A stretch of DNA of 64,000 bases. Origin: Ostreiculturibacter nitratireducens. GTDB taxonomy: Bacteria > Pseudomonadota > Alphaproteobacteria > Rhodobacterales > Rhodobacteraceae. The position numbers and the translations under genes were made by a program. The stretch covers positions 1 to 64,000 of the forward strand of contig NZ_JAVQHL010000002.1 of the NCBI RefSeq assembly GCF_032670585.1. Direction: 5' to 3'. Below, piece by piece: positions 27,094 through 35,323 of the stretch; position 1 is the first letter of the stretch; every line of letters begins with the position of its first letter. Below the pieces are notes generated by a model. It was not told the DNA's origin and searched no databases. It saw only the letters and a list, made by a program, of their open reading frames with translations.

Positions 27094-27593
27094 ACTCGCC
27101 TCCGCTGCTTTTCTGCCTTGGCGACCAGCAACTTCTTCCTGACCGGGCTCAGGTGGTCGATGAACATCCGGCCGTTCAGGTGATCGATCTGGTGCTGCAC
27201 GGAGGTCGCCCAGAGGCCGACGAAATCCTTTTCCTCGACCTCGCCCTGCTCGTTGAGGAAGCGAACGGTCACGGCGCGGGGGCGTTCGATGATGGCAGAG
27301 ACGCCGGGAAGGTTCGGGCTCGCCTCCTCGTGCTTGCGGAGCTGGATCGAGGCGTGGAGGATTTCAGGGTTCGCCATCTTCACAGCCTGCCCGCGCTTGT
27401 CGGAGCAGTCCACGACGGCAAGGCGCAGCATGATCCCGATCTGAGGGGCAGCGAGGCCGTAACCGGGCATCGCGTCCATCGTCTCCACCATGTCGTCCCA
27501 GATCATCCGCACGGTTTCGGTAACGGCGGGCACCGGCTCGGCGGCGGTACGCAGGCGCTTGTCCGGGTAGGGAACGAAGGGGCGGACCGTCAT
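27090..27593 (-). CDS. Peptide deformylase-like protein with a degenerate active site
   Basis: A 167-residue member of the peptide deformylase family. Motif 1 (GYGLAAPQIG) is intact. Motif 2, normally EGCLS with the metal-binding Cys, reads SPNLPGVS and has no Cys. Motif 3, normally HEIDH, reads QHQIDH, with the catalytic Glu replaced by Gln while both His remain. It should therefore be inactive as a classical deformylase. It is the third of three tandem deformylase genes and overlaps fmt (four bases) and the second copy (four bases), so it is expressed with them. A role as a ribosome- or substrate-binding pseudoenzyme is a guess. Confidence 0.9.
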   Translation of the reverse strand: MTVRPFVPYPDKRLRTAAEPVPAVTETVRMIWDDMVETMDAMPGYGLAAPQIGIMLRLAVVDCSDKRGQAVKMANPEILHASIQLRKHEEASPNLPGVSAIIERPRAVTVRFLNEQGEVEEKDFVGLWATSVQHQIDHLNGRMFIDHLSPVRKKLLVAKAEKQRRRV

Positions 27594-28084
27594 GCGGCAT
27601 ACTCCGTCTCAAGCCGCGCGCGCAGGTCGGGCGCGACGCGGTCGAAGGTCACGATGCCGTCGAGATGGTCGAGTTCGTGTTGCGCGCAGATCGCGGCGAA
27701 ACCGGCGAGTGTCTCGACCGCCTCCCGACCGTCGAGGCCGGTCCAGCGCATCCGCACCTCGGCGGGGCGGGTCACCTCGGCGGTGACGCCGGGGATGGAC
27801 AGGCATCCTTCGGGGCCGGTCGCGAGCCGGTCGGAGGCCCATTCGAGGACGGGATTGACGAGGACGCGCGGCGCGGGCGAACCCTCCTTCCAGGTCGTGT
27901 CCATCACGAAGATGCGAAGCATCGCGCCGACCTGCGGTCCGGCAAGCCCACGGCCGGGCGCGGCATACATCGTTTCCAGCATGTCGGCGGCAAGAGACCG
28001 GACGTCTTCCGTGATCGCGCCGACACCCGCGCAGACCTGCGAGAGGCGTGGATCGGGCCAGCGCAGGATCGGCAGGACCGCCAC
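27590..28084 (-). CDS. def: Peptide deformylase (second copy)
   Basis: A 164-residue metalloenzyme that removes the N-terminal formyl group from new proteins. The three motifs are present: GRGLAGPQVG (Gly for the usual second Ala), EGCLSIPG with the metal Cys, and QHELDHLDG with both His and the catalytic Glu. The start is GTG, one base after the first copy's stop. It is divergent in sequence from the first copy, so it is not a recent duplicate. Confidence 0.92.
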   Translation of the reverse strand: MAVLPILRWPDPRLSQVCAGVGAITEDVRSLAADMLETMYAAPGRGLAGPQVGAMLRIFVMDTTWKEGSPAPRVLVNPVLEWASDRLATGPEGCLSIPGVTAEVTRPAEVRMRWTGLDGREAVETLAGFAAICAQHELDHLDGIVTFDRVAPDLRARLETEYAA

Positions 28085-28085
28085 G

Positions 28086-28607
28086 TCAGGCCCGCGCCCG
28101 CTCGCGCTTCAGCTTCTCCATCTTGCGGGTGATCATCTGCCGCTTGAGCGGCTTCAGATAGTCGATGAAAAGCTTGCCGTCCAAATGGTCGATCTCGTGC
28201 TGCACGCAGGTCGCCCAGAGACCGGAGAAATGTTCCTCCGTCTCCTCGCCGTCGAGTCCCATCCAGCGGACGCGGACCTCAGCGGGGCGCTCGACCTCGG
28301 CATATTGTTCGGGGATCGAAAGGCAGCCCTCCTCGTAGACGCTGCGCGTCTCGGAGGACCAGAGGATGACAGGGTTGATGAGAACCATGGGCCGCGGCGC
28401 CTGGTCCGCTTCCTTCACGCAGTCCATCACGAGAAGCCGCTTCATGACGCCGACCTGGGGCGCGGCAAGGCCGATGCCCGGCGCCTCGTACATCGTCTGC
28501 AGCATGTCCGCGGCGAGCGTGCGCACCTCCTCCGTCACCTCGGCGACAGGGTCGGCGGCTTTCTTGAGGCGCGGGTCGGGATGGATGAGGATCGGGCGTA
28601 TCGTCAT
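28086..28607 (-). CDS. def: Peptide deformylase (first copy)
   Basis: A 173-residue deformylase, the most canonical of the three. It begins MTIRPILIHPDPRL and has GIGLAAPQVG, EEGCLSIPEQ and CVQHEIDHLDG, then a basic C-terminal tail (KMEKLKRERARA) typical of the housekeeping enzyme. The start at 28607 was chosen over an in-frame upstream codon because the family opens there. It is first in the def-def-def-like-fmt operon. Confidence 0.95.
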   Translation of the reverse strand: MTIRPILIHPDPRLKKAADPVAEVTEEVRTLAADMLQTMYEAPGIGLAAPQVGVMKRLLVMDCVKEADQAPRPMVLINPVILWSSETRSVYEEGCLSIPEQYAEVERPAEVRVRWMGLDGEETEEHFSGLWATCVQHEIDHLDGKLFIDYLKPLKRQMITRKMEKLKRERARA

Positions 28608-28736
28608 GGTCCCCGATTTAGGCGAAGCCCCCGCACGGCGCAATGGTTGGAAATCCGCTTTGCGCGCCCTTGCGATGCGCGGCACCTCTTGCGCCCGCGC
28701 CGCCCGGAGCTAACCTGCGCGGCGAAGGAGACCCTC

Positions 28737-29909
28737 ATGAATTTCGACGAGATCATCGACCGCCGCGGCACCCATTCCGTCAAATGGGACATGATGGAGA
28801 AGATCTACGGCGTCCCCGCCGACAGCGGGATCGCGATGTGGGTCGCGGACATGGACTTCCGCCCGCCGGCGGCGGTCCAGAAGGCCGTCGAGGACATGGC
28901 CGCGCATGGCATCTACGGCTATTTCGGAGATGACCGCGCCTATCTCGACGCGATCCGCTGGTGGATGGCCACGCGGCACGGCTGGGAGGTGGAGCCGGAC
29001 TGGATCTTCACCACCGCCGGTCTCGTCAACGGCGCGGCGCTCTGCATCGAAGCCTATACGAAGCCGGGCGATGGCGTCGTGCTGATGACGCCCGTCTACC
29101 ACGCTTTCGCGCGCGTCATCAAAGCCTCGGGGCGGCGTGTGGTGGAATGCGAATTGGTCGGGGAAGGCGGGCGCTACAAGCCCGACTTCGATGCCTGGGA
29201 CGCGCAGATGACGGGGGAAGAGCGGCTGTTCATCCTCTGCTCGCCGCACAATCCCGGCGGGCGGGTCTGGACCGCCGAGGAACTGCGCGGGGTCGCCGAC
29301 TTCTGCAAGCGGCACGACCTGGTCCTCGTCTCGGACGAGATCCACCATGACCTCGTCTTTCCGGGGCACAACCATATCCCGATGCCGCTGGCCGCACCCG
29401 ACATCCTCGACCGGCTTGTGATGATGACGGCGACGACCAAGACCTTCAACATCGCCGGCGCCCATATCGGCAACGTCATCATTCCCGACCCCACGCTCCG
29501 CAAGGCCTTCGCGGGCCGGATGATGGCGCTCGGGATTTCTCCGAACAGCTTCGGCGTGATGATGGCGACGGCGGCCTATTCGGACGACGGAGCGCAATGG
29601 GTCGACGCCCTTCTGACCTACCTTGACGGGAACCGGCGGCTCTTCGACGAGGGCGTGAACGCCATCCCCGGGCTCGCCTCGATGCGGCTGGAGGCGACCT
29701 ACCTCGCCTGGGTCGATTTCGCGCGAACCGGGATGGAGCGTGAGGAATTCCTCGACCGGGTGGAGAAGCAGGCGCAGATCGCCGTGAACCACGGGCCGAC
29801 CTTCGGCAAGGGCGGCGAGAACTTCCTGCGCTTCAACATCGCCACGCCGCGCGCCCGCGTGGCGGAGGCGGTGGAGCGGCTGCAAAGGGCTTTCCGCGAC
29901 CTTCAATGA
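28737..29909 (+). CDS. MalY/PatB family PLP-dependent aminotransferase (C-S lyase)
   Basis: A 390-residue fold-type I PLP enzyme. Landmarks are MWVADMDFRPPAAVQ near residue 35, SPHNPGGRVWT, VSDEIHHDLV with the PLP-ring Asp, and TATTKTFNIAGAHIG with the Schiff-base Lys. Enzymes of this family cleave cystathionine or other cysteine S-conjugates to a thiol, pyruvate and ammonia. A GAAGGAG site precedes the ATG. It overlaps the following L,D-transpeptidase by ATGA. Confidence 0.92.
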   Translation: MNFDEIIDRRGTHSVKWDMMEKIYGVPADSGIAMWVADMDFRPPAAVQKAVEDMAAHGIYGYFGDDRAYLDAIRWWMATRHGWEVEPDWIFTTAGLVNGAALCIEAYTKPGDGVVLMTPVYHAFARVIKASGRRVVECELVGEGGRYKPDFDAWDAQMTGEERLFILCSPHNPGGRVWTAEELRGVADFCKRHDLVLVSDEIHHDLVFPGHNHIPMPLAAPDILDRLVMMTATTKTFNIAGAHIGNVIIPDPTLRKAFAGRMMALGISPNSFGVMMATAAYSDDGAQWVDALLTYLDGNRRLFDEGVNAIPGLASMRLEATYLAWVDFARTGMEREEFLDRVEKQAQIAVNHGPTFGKGGENFLRFNIATPRARVAEAVERLQRAFRDLQ

Positions 29910-30439
29910 AAAGGACAGCGCGGCTCTTTCGGCTTGTCGTTCTTCTGATCGGGCTCGGTCTGGGCTTCCTCGCCGTCTACAGTTTCCGCCTTCCACCCGC
30001 GCCACCCGCGCCGCTGACGGGAACCGTGGACCGCATCATGGTCGAGAAAGCCGCCCGCCGCCTCACCGTCTTCCGCGAGGGCGAGGCGCTGCGGACATAC
30101 CGCGTCGCGCTCGGCTTCGCTCCGGTCGGCGACAAGGAACGGCAGGGCGACGGAAAGACGCCGGAGGGGACCTTCCGGATCGACCGCAAGAACGCAAACA
30201 GCGCCTATCACCTCTCCCTCGGGATCGACTATCCGCAACCCGAGGACCGGACGCGGGCGGCGGCTCGCGGATATTCTCCCGGCGGCGACATCTTCATCCA
30301 CGGCCAGCCAAACGCGATGCCGGGCGTGGCCACGATACGGCACGACTGGACGGCCGGATGCGTCGCGGTGTCGAACGCGGAGATAGAGGAATTGTGGCGG
30401 GTGGTGCAGATCGGGACGGAGGTGGAGATCCGCCCCTGA
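29906..30439 (+). CDS. L,D-transpeptidase (YkuD family), membrane-anchored
   Basis: A 177-residue protein with an N-terminal signal or anchor (LVVLLIGLGLGFLAVYSF, residues 10-27) and a periplasmic YkuD domain. The catalytic block is IFIHGQPN, followed by HDWTAGCVAVSNAEIEEL with the nucleophilic Cys. Such enzymes make 3-3 peptidoglycan crosslinks or attach proteins to the wall. It is translationally coupled to the preceding aminotransferase gene, though no functional tie is evident. Confidence 0.9.
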   Translation: MKRTARLFRLVVLLIGLGLGFLAVYSFRLPPAPPAPLTGTVDRIMVEKAARRLTVFREGEALRTYRVALGFAPVGDKERQGDGKTPEGTFRIDRKNANSAYHLSLGIDYPQPEDRTRAAARGYSPGGDIFIHGQPNAMPGVATIRHDWTAGCVAVSNAEIEELWRVVQIGTEVEIRP

Positions 30440-30664
30440 GACGGCGACTCCGCAGTCATCCGGAAATCACCTCGCTGACCCGCCCGGCACCCATTTGCCC
30501 GCGTTCTCGATGATCGGGGCTGACGGGTACTCGTCGTCGACACGTCAACGGCAGACGAAGCAACACATGAGACGGGGTCCTCCTCAGGACGGCTTTGGAA
30601 GGGGCAACCCTGGCGGCCCGGATCGAAACCCCAAGGGGCCAGGCAACTCACGGCGCCGTGCCGC

Positions 30665-31840
30665 CTACGCGTCGAGGAACCCGACAGCGGCTTCGATCAG
30701 CTCCGACCAGCAGGGGTCTTGCGGAAGCGGTATGTGATTGCGGCTTTCCATGACGTGAAGTTGCGCGCCCGGTATGCCGGCGGCGAGCACTCCGGACTGC
30801 GCCGCCGGATGGACGGCGTCTTCCCGGGCATGAAGGATCAGCGTCGGCGCACGCACCGACCCCATCAGTTCCGTCACGTCGAAGGAATCGATCGCTAGGC
30901 GCAGTGCCACCGCGTTTTCCGGCGTGGCGGAGGCAAGCTGCATCTCGGAAACGTGCTGCAACTGCTCGTGCGTCGCGTCGGGCATGTAGAGGGCCACGAA
31001 GGCGGTCGCGAAGGCGCTGCCCGAGCGTCCCCAGCCCTGCCGCAGGATCGTCGTTATCGCCTCGGCGTTCCGCGTTTCCTCTTCTGTCCCGCGTACACTG
31101 CGACCCTGGGCGTATCCGCCGTAGAGCACGAGGCCGCTGACCCTTTCGGGATGCCTGGCGGCAAAGGCCACGGCCACGGGAACGCCCTGCGAGGTTGCGA
31201 AGATCGGGAACCGGTCCAGGCCCGCCGCATCGGCGACCGCCTCGAGGTCTTCCGCCAGCCGGTCCAGCGCGAGCGACTTCGGCGCGGGATCGGACAGGCC
31301 CGTACTGCGCTGGTCGTAGCGCGTGACCGAGAAGCGCTCGCCGAGCCTGCTCAATAGCGGCCTCCAGATCGGGCTTTTCCAGTCGAGTTCAAGATTGGTA
31401 AGGAAATGCCCGGCCCGCATCAGGGGCGGGCCACTGCCCGTCGTCGTGAAGGCGATCCGCGCGCCATCCCGCGACCTGGTCATCCTGATCTTCTGCGTCT
31501 CTTCGCCTTGCTGGGCGCGAGGCGCGTCGGCGGCTTCGGAGACTTCCCCAACGAACCGGAACCCCCGCCGCGGGACCGTCTTCAACAGGTGCTGCGCGCG
31601 GCCATCGTCGCCTATCGCGCGCCGGACGGCGTTGATGCGCGAGGAAATCGCGGCCTCGGAAACGATGCGCCCGCCCCAGATCTCCTCGATCATGCTGTCG
31701 CGATCGACCAGATCGCCGGCGCGGGTGACGAAGAGCGCGAGAAGATCGAAGACCTGCGGTTCGAGCGGCACGACCTCGCCCCCGCGGCGAAACTCGTGTT
31801 GCCGCAAGTCCAGCTCGCAGTCGTCGAAACGGTAGAGCAT
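30665..31840 (-). CDS. Winged-helix DNA-binding domain fused to an alpha/beta hydrolase
   Basis: A 391-residue protein. Residues 1-100 form an OmpR/CadC-type winged helix: RFDDCELDLRQHEFRRGG, EIWGGRIVSEAAISSRINAV, and KTVPRRGFRFVGEV. Residues 115-390 are an alpha/beta hydrolase. The nucleophile elbow is IFATSQGVPVA (Ala-x-Ser-x-Gly), with the acid in LILHAREDAVHP and the His in ESRNHIPLP, so a full Ser-Asp-His triad is present. There is no membrane span between the domains, unlike CadC. It may be a transcription factor that uses a hydrolase fold to sense or process an ester or lactone ligand. Confidence 0.88.
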   Translation of the reverse strand: MLYRFDDCELDLRQHEFRRGGEVVPLEPQVFDLLALFVTRAGDLVDRDSMIEEIWGGRIVSEAAISSRINAVRRAIGDDGRAQHLLKTVPRRGFRFVGEVSEAADAPRAQQGEETQKIRMTRSRDGARIAFTTTGSGPPLMRAGHFLTNLELDWKSPIWRPLLSRLGERFSVTRYDQRSTGLSDPAPKSLALDRLAEDLEAVADAAGLDRFPIFATSQGVPVAVAFAARHPERVSGLVLYGGYAQGRSVRGTEEETRNAEAITTILRQGWGRSGSAFATAFVALYMPDATHEQLQHVSEMQLASATPENAVALRLAIDSFDVTELMGSVRAPTLILHAREDAVHPAAQSGVLAAGIPGAQLHVMESRNHIPLPQDPCWSELIEAAVGFLDA

Positions 31841-32000
31841 GCGTCATGAAACGCCCAATCGGGGCGCATCTCAAGTTCCAAGCACCTCCGGGGCCGGAAT
31901 CTCAGGAATTAATCAGGGTTTTCTCAAGGGGTTCTTCAAGCGCCGGGTCCGCGACCGCGCGATCTTTCCGGAAGTCCGAACCAGACCGATGGAGATCACG

Positions 32001-32210
32001 ATGCACGAGGAACACGAGACCCCGATCCGGACGCGGCCCGACGGGTCGATCGACACCGCCTACTACATGGCGCGCGGGCGCCTTGCGCGCTCCGAACAGG
32101 CGCACAGGCTCGCGAGGTCGCTCGTCCCGGCGGCGCGTAGCCAGCCAGACCGCTCCTGGCTCGACAGGTTGATGGGGCTCATGCGGGTTCCGCTTCGCAG
32201 GAACACCTGA
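32001..32210 (+). CDS. Small conserved protein (69 residues), function unknown
   Basis: The translation starts MHEEHETPIRTRPDGSIDTA and continues with YYMARGRLARSEQAHRLAR. The pattern PDGSIDTAxYMxxGRxxRSEQAH is one I associate with small Rhodobacterales proteins of unknown role. GGAG lies six bases upstream of the ATG at 32001; a Met at 31989 is less well placed. The protein is basic and has an amphipathic C-terminal end. It is divergent from the hydrolase-fusion gene and precedes the AidB-like gene. Confidence 0.65.
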   Translation: MHEEHETPIRTRPDGSIDTAYYMARGRLARSEQAHRLARSLVPAARSQPDRSWLDRLMGLMRVPLRRNT

Positions 32211-32276
32211 AACTCGCCCCTCTCGCGCCGCTGGCCGGAAATCCCCCGCGGGTTTATCCTGAGTTCGGAGGCCGAG

Positions 32277-33905
32277 ATGACCCGATCCGATCCCCGCGCC
32301 GACCTTGCCACGCACGAGGTGCAGAACCAGCCCGGCGAACGCGGCGACGTGGACCTTTGGCAGACCGATGCGCCCTTGCGCGAAGCGGTCGCGCGGGAGG
32401 GTGGGCAGGCAGGCGCGCTCGCGGACTACGGCGGGGTGCTCGGCGCCGCCGCGATGCGGGAGGCGGCGCGGGACGCCAACCGTTTCACGCCCGAGTTGCG
32501 GCTTTTCGACAGCGGCGGCCGGCGGCTCGACGAGGTGCGTTACCACCCCTCCTATCACCGCTTCATGGAAACGAGTCTGGGCGCAGGCTACGCAGCGGTC
32601 GCGTGGGAGCGTCGGCCGGGAGGCCACGTTACCCATGCCGCGATGGTCTATCTCGCCAGCCAGGTGGAACCCGGCCACTGCTGCCCGATGACGATGACCT
32701 ACGCGGCCGTCCCTGCACTTTCGGCATCCGACGACCTCGCGGGCAAATGGCGGCCGAAGCTTCTGTCCCGGCAGTACGACCCTTCGCTGCGGCCCGTCGC
32801 CGAGAAGTCCGGCGCGACCCTCGGCATGGCGATGACGGAGAAGCAGGGCGGCTCGGACGTGCGGACGAACACGACGCGGGCCGTGGCCGATGGCGAGGCA
32901 TGGCGCCTGACGGGGCACAAGTGGTTCTGCTCCGCCCCAATGTCCGACGGGTTCCTGACGCTTGCGCAGGCGCCGGCGGGCCTGACGTGCTTCCTTGTCC
33001 CGCGCTGGCTTGAGGGCGAGCGGAACCGGGTCCAGATCATGCGGCTCAAGGACAAGCTCGGGAACCGCTCGAACGCCTCGGCGGAGATCGAGTTCGACGG
33101 CGCGCTGGCCTACGGAATCGGGGGAGAGGGGCAGGGCGTCCGGACGATCATCGAGATGGTGCATCATACGCGCCTCGACACGGCGATGGCGCCGGCGGGC
33201 CTGATGCGCGCCGCGCTTGGCGAGGCGCACCACTGGGCCGCGCACCGCACGGCCTTCCAGCGCCGGCTGATCGACCAGCCGCTGATGCGAGCCGTGCTGG
33301 CCGACCTCGCGCTGGACTGGGAGGGCGCCCTGGCGCTCGGGCTCCGCGTGGCCCGCGCCTTCGATGGGCAAGGCCCCGAAGACCGCGCCTTCGCACGGAT
33401 CGGCGTGGCCCTGGCCAAGTACCTGTCCAACAGGCGCTGCCCGATCGTCGTATTCGAGGCGATGGAGGTCATGGGCGGCATGGGCTACGTCGAGGACACG
33501 CCCATGCCGATGCTCTACCGCGAAGCACCGCTGAACGGTATCTGGGAAGGGGCGGGGAACGTCATCTGCCTGGACATCCTGCGGACGCTTGCGCGCGAAC
33601 CCTTGGCGGCCGAGGTGCTTCTGGTCGAGATTCGATCGGCCGTGGGAGCAGACCGGCGCTTCGACGCGGCGGTCGAGGATCACCTGTCGCGCTGGCCCGT
33701 GCTTCCGCCCGAGGCCGAGGCCCGCTGGTTCGCCGAGCGCTCGGCCCTCCTTCTGACGGCTTCGATCCTCTTGCGCCACGCCCCGCCGGCGGTGGCGGAG
33801 GCCTTCGTCGCGACCCGGATCGCCGGGGAAGGCGGACGGACGACCGGGGCCATCGGCAAGCACGACGTGACCGCCATCCTCGCGAGGCTGGCGGACAGGG
33901 ACTGA
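32277..33905 (+). CDS. AidB-like acyl-CoA dehydrogenase family protein
   Basis: A 542-residue flavoprotein of the AidB/isovaleryl-CoA dehydrogenase-like branch. It has AMTEKQGGSDVRTNTTRA (FAD/substrate loop), HKWFCSAPMSDGFL, and FEAMEVMGGMGYVEDTPMP near the C-terminus. The long N-terminal part (NQPGERGDVDLW) is AidB-like. AidB of E. coli is induced by alkylating agents and binds DNA; the real substrate is unknown. GGAGG lies upstream of the ATG at 32277. Confidence 0.9.
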   Translation: MTRSDPRADLATHEVQNQPGERGDVDLWQTDAPLREAVAREGGQAGALADYGGVLGAAAMREAARDANRFTPELRLFDSGGRRLDEVRYHPSYHRFMETSLGAGYAAVAWERRPGGHVTHAAMVYLASQVEPGHCCPMTMTYAAVPALSASDDLAGKWRPKLLSRQYDPSLRPVAEKSGATLGMAMTEKQGGSDVRTNTTRAVADGEAWRLTGHKWFCSAPMSDGFLTLAQAPAGLTCFLVPRWLEGERNRVQIMRLKDKLGNRSNASAEIEFDGALAYGIGGEGQGVRTIIEMVHHTRLDTAMAPAGLMRAALGEAHHWAAHRTAFQRRLIDQPLMRAVLADLALDWEGALALGLRVARAFDGQGPEDRAFARIGVALAKYLSNRRCPIVVFEAMEVMGGMGYVEDTPMPMLYREAPLNGIWEGAGNVICLDILRTLAREPLAAEVLLVEIRSAVGADRRFDAAVEDHLSRWPVLPPEAEARWFAERSALLLTASILLRHAPPAVAEAFVATRIAGEGGRTTGAIGKHDVTAILARLADRD

Positions 33906-33953
33906 GGCCGCCCGCATCCGGACGCGGCGCGTGACAGGACGGCAGAACGCTTC

Positions 33954-33970
33954 GGGCCGATGATCGGCCC
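33954..33970. promoter_or_regulatory. Perfect palindrome upstream of the DUF606 gene
   Basis: GGGCCGAT-G-ATCGGCCC is an uninterrupted 8-1-8 dyad, 24 bases before the DUF606 ATG and 48 bases after the AidB-like stop. There is no T run, so an operator is as likely as a terminator. Confidence 0.45.
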
Positions 33971-33994
33971 GGCGGTGAAAAAGGGAGACCGGTG

Positions 33995-34438
33995 ATGACC
34001 ATTCCACTGATTTTTCTCGCCATGGCACTCGGGGCGATCATCTCGATCTACCTCCCGATGATCGCCCAGACGGCAAGGCTCCTTGGCTCCGCGCCAATGG
34101 CGAATGTCCCGTTCTTCGGGATCGCGTTCGCAGCGTCGATCGTCATCGCCCTCGCCACGGGCGGCCGGGGCGCGGACTTCGCAAAGATCGGCAACCTGCC
34201 GGTCTGGCTGCTCACGGCGGGGGTCATGAGCGCCGGGATGATCATCGGCTCGTCCTACCTGGTGCCGCGCATCGGGATCGGGGCGTTCTTCGTCCTGCTC
34301 GTCTCGGGGCAGGTGCTGGCGGGTCTCGTGTTCGGTCAACTCGGCCTGTTCGGCGCGCCGTCGACCGCACTGACGGTCGGCAAGGTCGCGGGCGCCTTCA
34401 TGGTCATCGCGGGGGTGTATCTCGTCACCTTCAAGTGA
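33995..34438 (+). CDS. DUF606/YdcZ-type (DMT superfamily) membrane protein
   Basis: A 147-residue hydrophobic protein with about five membrane spans, for example IPLIFLAMALGAIISIYLPM at the start and SGQVLAGLVFGQLGLFGAPS in the second half. The spacing and the G-Q-x-x-A-G-x-x-x-D/G motif suit the five-span half-transporters of the DMT superfamily (DUF606). AAGGGAG lies seven bases before the ATG at 33995; a GTG three bases earlier is an alternative. No partner half-transporter is seen next to it. Confidence 0.8.
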   Translation: MTIPLIFLAMALGAIISIYLPMIAQTARLLGSAPMANVPFFGIAFAASIVIALATGGRGADFAKIGNLPVWLLTAGVMSAGMIIGSSYLVPRIGIGAFFVLLVSGQVLAGLVFGQLGLFGAPSTALTVGKVAGAFMVIAGVYLVTFK

Positions 34439-34495
34439 GGCGTCGGAAGACCGCGCCAAGTTGACCGCATCCGGCGCCTGATGCAGTCTCGAGCC

Positions 34496-35266
34496 ATGAT
34501 CACCGGTGTCCTTCTGGATATTTCCGGCGTGCTCCACGAGGGCGACAAGGCCGTTCCCGGAGCGGCAGAGGCGGTGCAACGGCTTCACGCCGCAGGCCTT
34601 CCCGTCCGGTTCCTGACGAACTCGACGCGGCGCTCGAAACGCCGGCTCATCGAGGAACTCGCGGCGTTCGGAATCGGCGTGGCGCCTGACGAGGTCTTCA
34701 CGCCCGTCGCAGCCGCGCGCGCCTGGCTCGACGAGAACGGCCATGTCCCGCACCTCCTGATCCACCCGGGGCTCGAGGAGGACTTCGCCGATTGCGGCAC
34801 GGAAGGCCCGGTGGCGGTCGTCGTCGGCGACGCGGCGGACCGGTTCAGCTACCAGAACATGAACAACGCATTCCGCGCGCTGCAGGACGGCGCGCCGTTC
34901 CTCGCGCTTGCCGCCAACCGGGTGTTCCGGGACAAGGACGGGCTTCTGAGCCTCGACGCGGGGCCCTTCGTGCATGCCCTTGAATATGCCAGCGGGACGA
35001 AGCCCATCTTGTTCGGCAAGCCCGAGGCGGATTTCTTCCGCGCCACCGTGGCAAGCATGGGCTGCGATCCTGCATTAGCCGTCATGATCGGCGACGACGC
35101 GGAAAGCGACGTCGCCGGAGCGCTGGCCGCCGGGATCGGTCTAGGTATCCTCGTGCGGACCGGCAAGTACCGGGACGGCGACGAGGACAGGGTGGACCCA
35201 AGGCCCTCGGCCGTCGTCGCGGACGTCGGGGAGGCCGTGGACCTGATCCTTTCGGAACGCGGCTGA
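34496..35266 (+). CDS. HAD-IIA hydrolase, LHPP-like phosphatase
   Basis: A 256-residue HAD protein. Motif 1 is LLDISGVLHEG: the second catalytic Asp of DxD is replaced by Ser, as in the LHPP/HAD-IIA-hyp3 branch. Motif 2 is FLTNSTRRS, and motif 4 is VMIGDDAESDVAGAL. LHPP enzymes hydrolyse pyrophosphate, phospholysine or phosphohistidine. The start could also be the Met at 34481; the later ATG is preferred from the family N-terminus. It is convergent with the FAD/GcvT gene at 35324. Confidence 0.85.
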   Translation: MITGVLLDISGVLHEGDKAVPGAAEAVQRLHAAGLPVRFLTNSTRRSKRRLIEELAAFGIGVAPDEVFTPVAAARAWLDENGHVPHLLIHPGLEEDFADCGTEGPVAVVVGDAADRFSYQNMNNAFRALQDGAPFLALAANRVFRDKDGLLSLDAGPFVHALEYASGTKPILFGKPEADFFRATVASMGCDPALAVMIGDDAESDVAGALAAGIGLGILVRTGKYRDGDEDRVDPRPSAVVADVGEAVDLILSERG

Positions 35267-35287
35267 CGCCTCCGGGACGCGTGCTAG

Positions 35288-35314
35288 GGGCGGCGCGGTC
35301 TTCCCGCGCCGCCC
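35288..35314. terminator. Strong stem-loop between convergent genes
   Basis: A perfect 11-bp GC stem GGGCGGCGCGG / CCGCGCCGCCC with a five-base loop lies between the HAD gene and the end of the betaine-type operon. There is no T tract. Confidence 0.55.
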
Positions 35315-35323
35315 GGGTTCGGA

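Noticed and set aside
27153..28736. Plus-strand open frame reading through the three deformylase genes into the MalY gene
   Set aside because: It is opposite to three recognisable deformylases; its translation is Arg/Gly/Asp-rich with no family features. The MalY start at 28737 has its own ribosome site.
31839..32000. N-terminal extension of the small PDGSIDTA protein overlapping the divergent regulator start
   Set aside because: The extension lacks the family motif; GGAG directly before the ATG at 32001 gives a better start.
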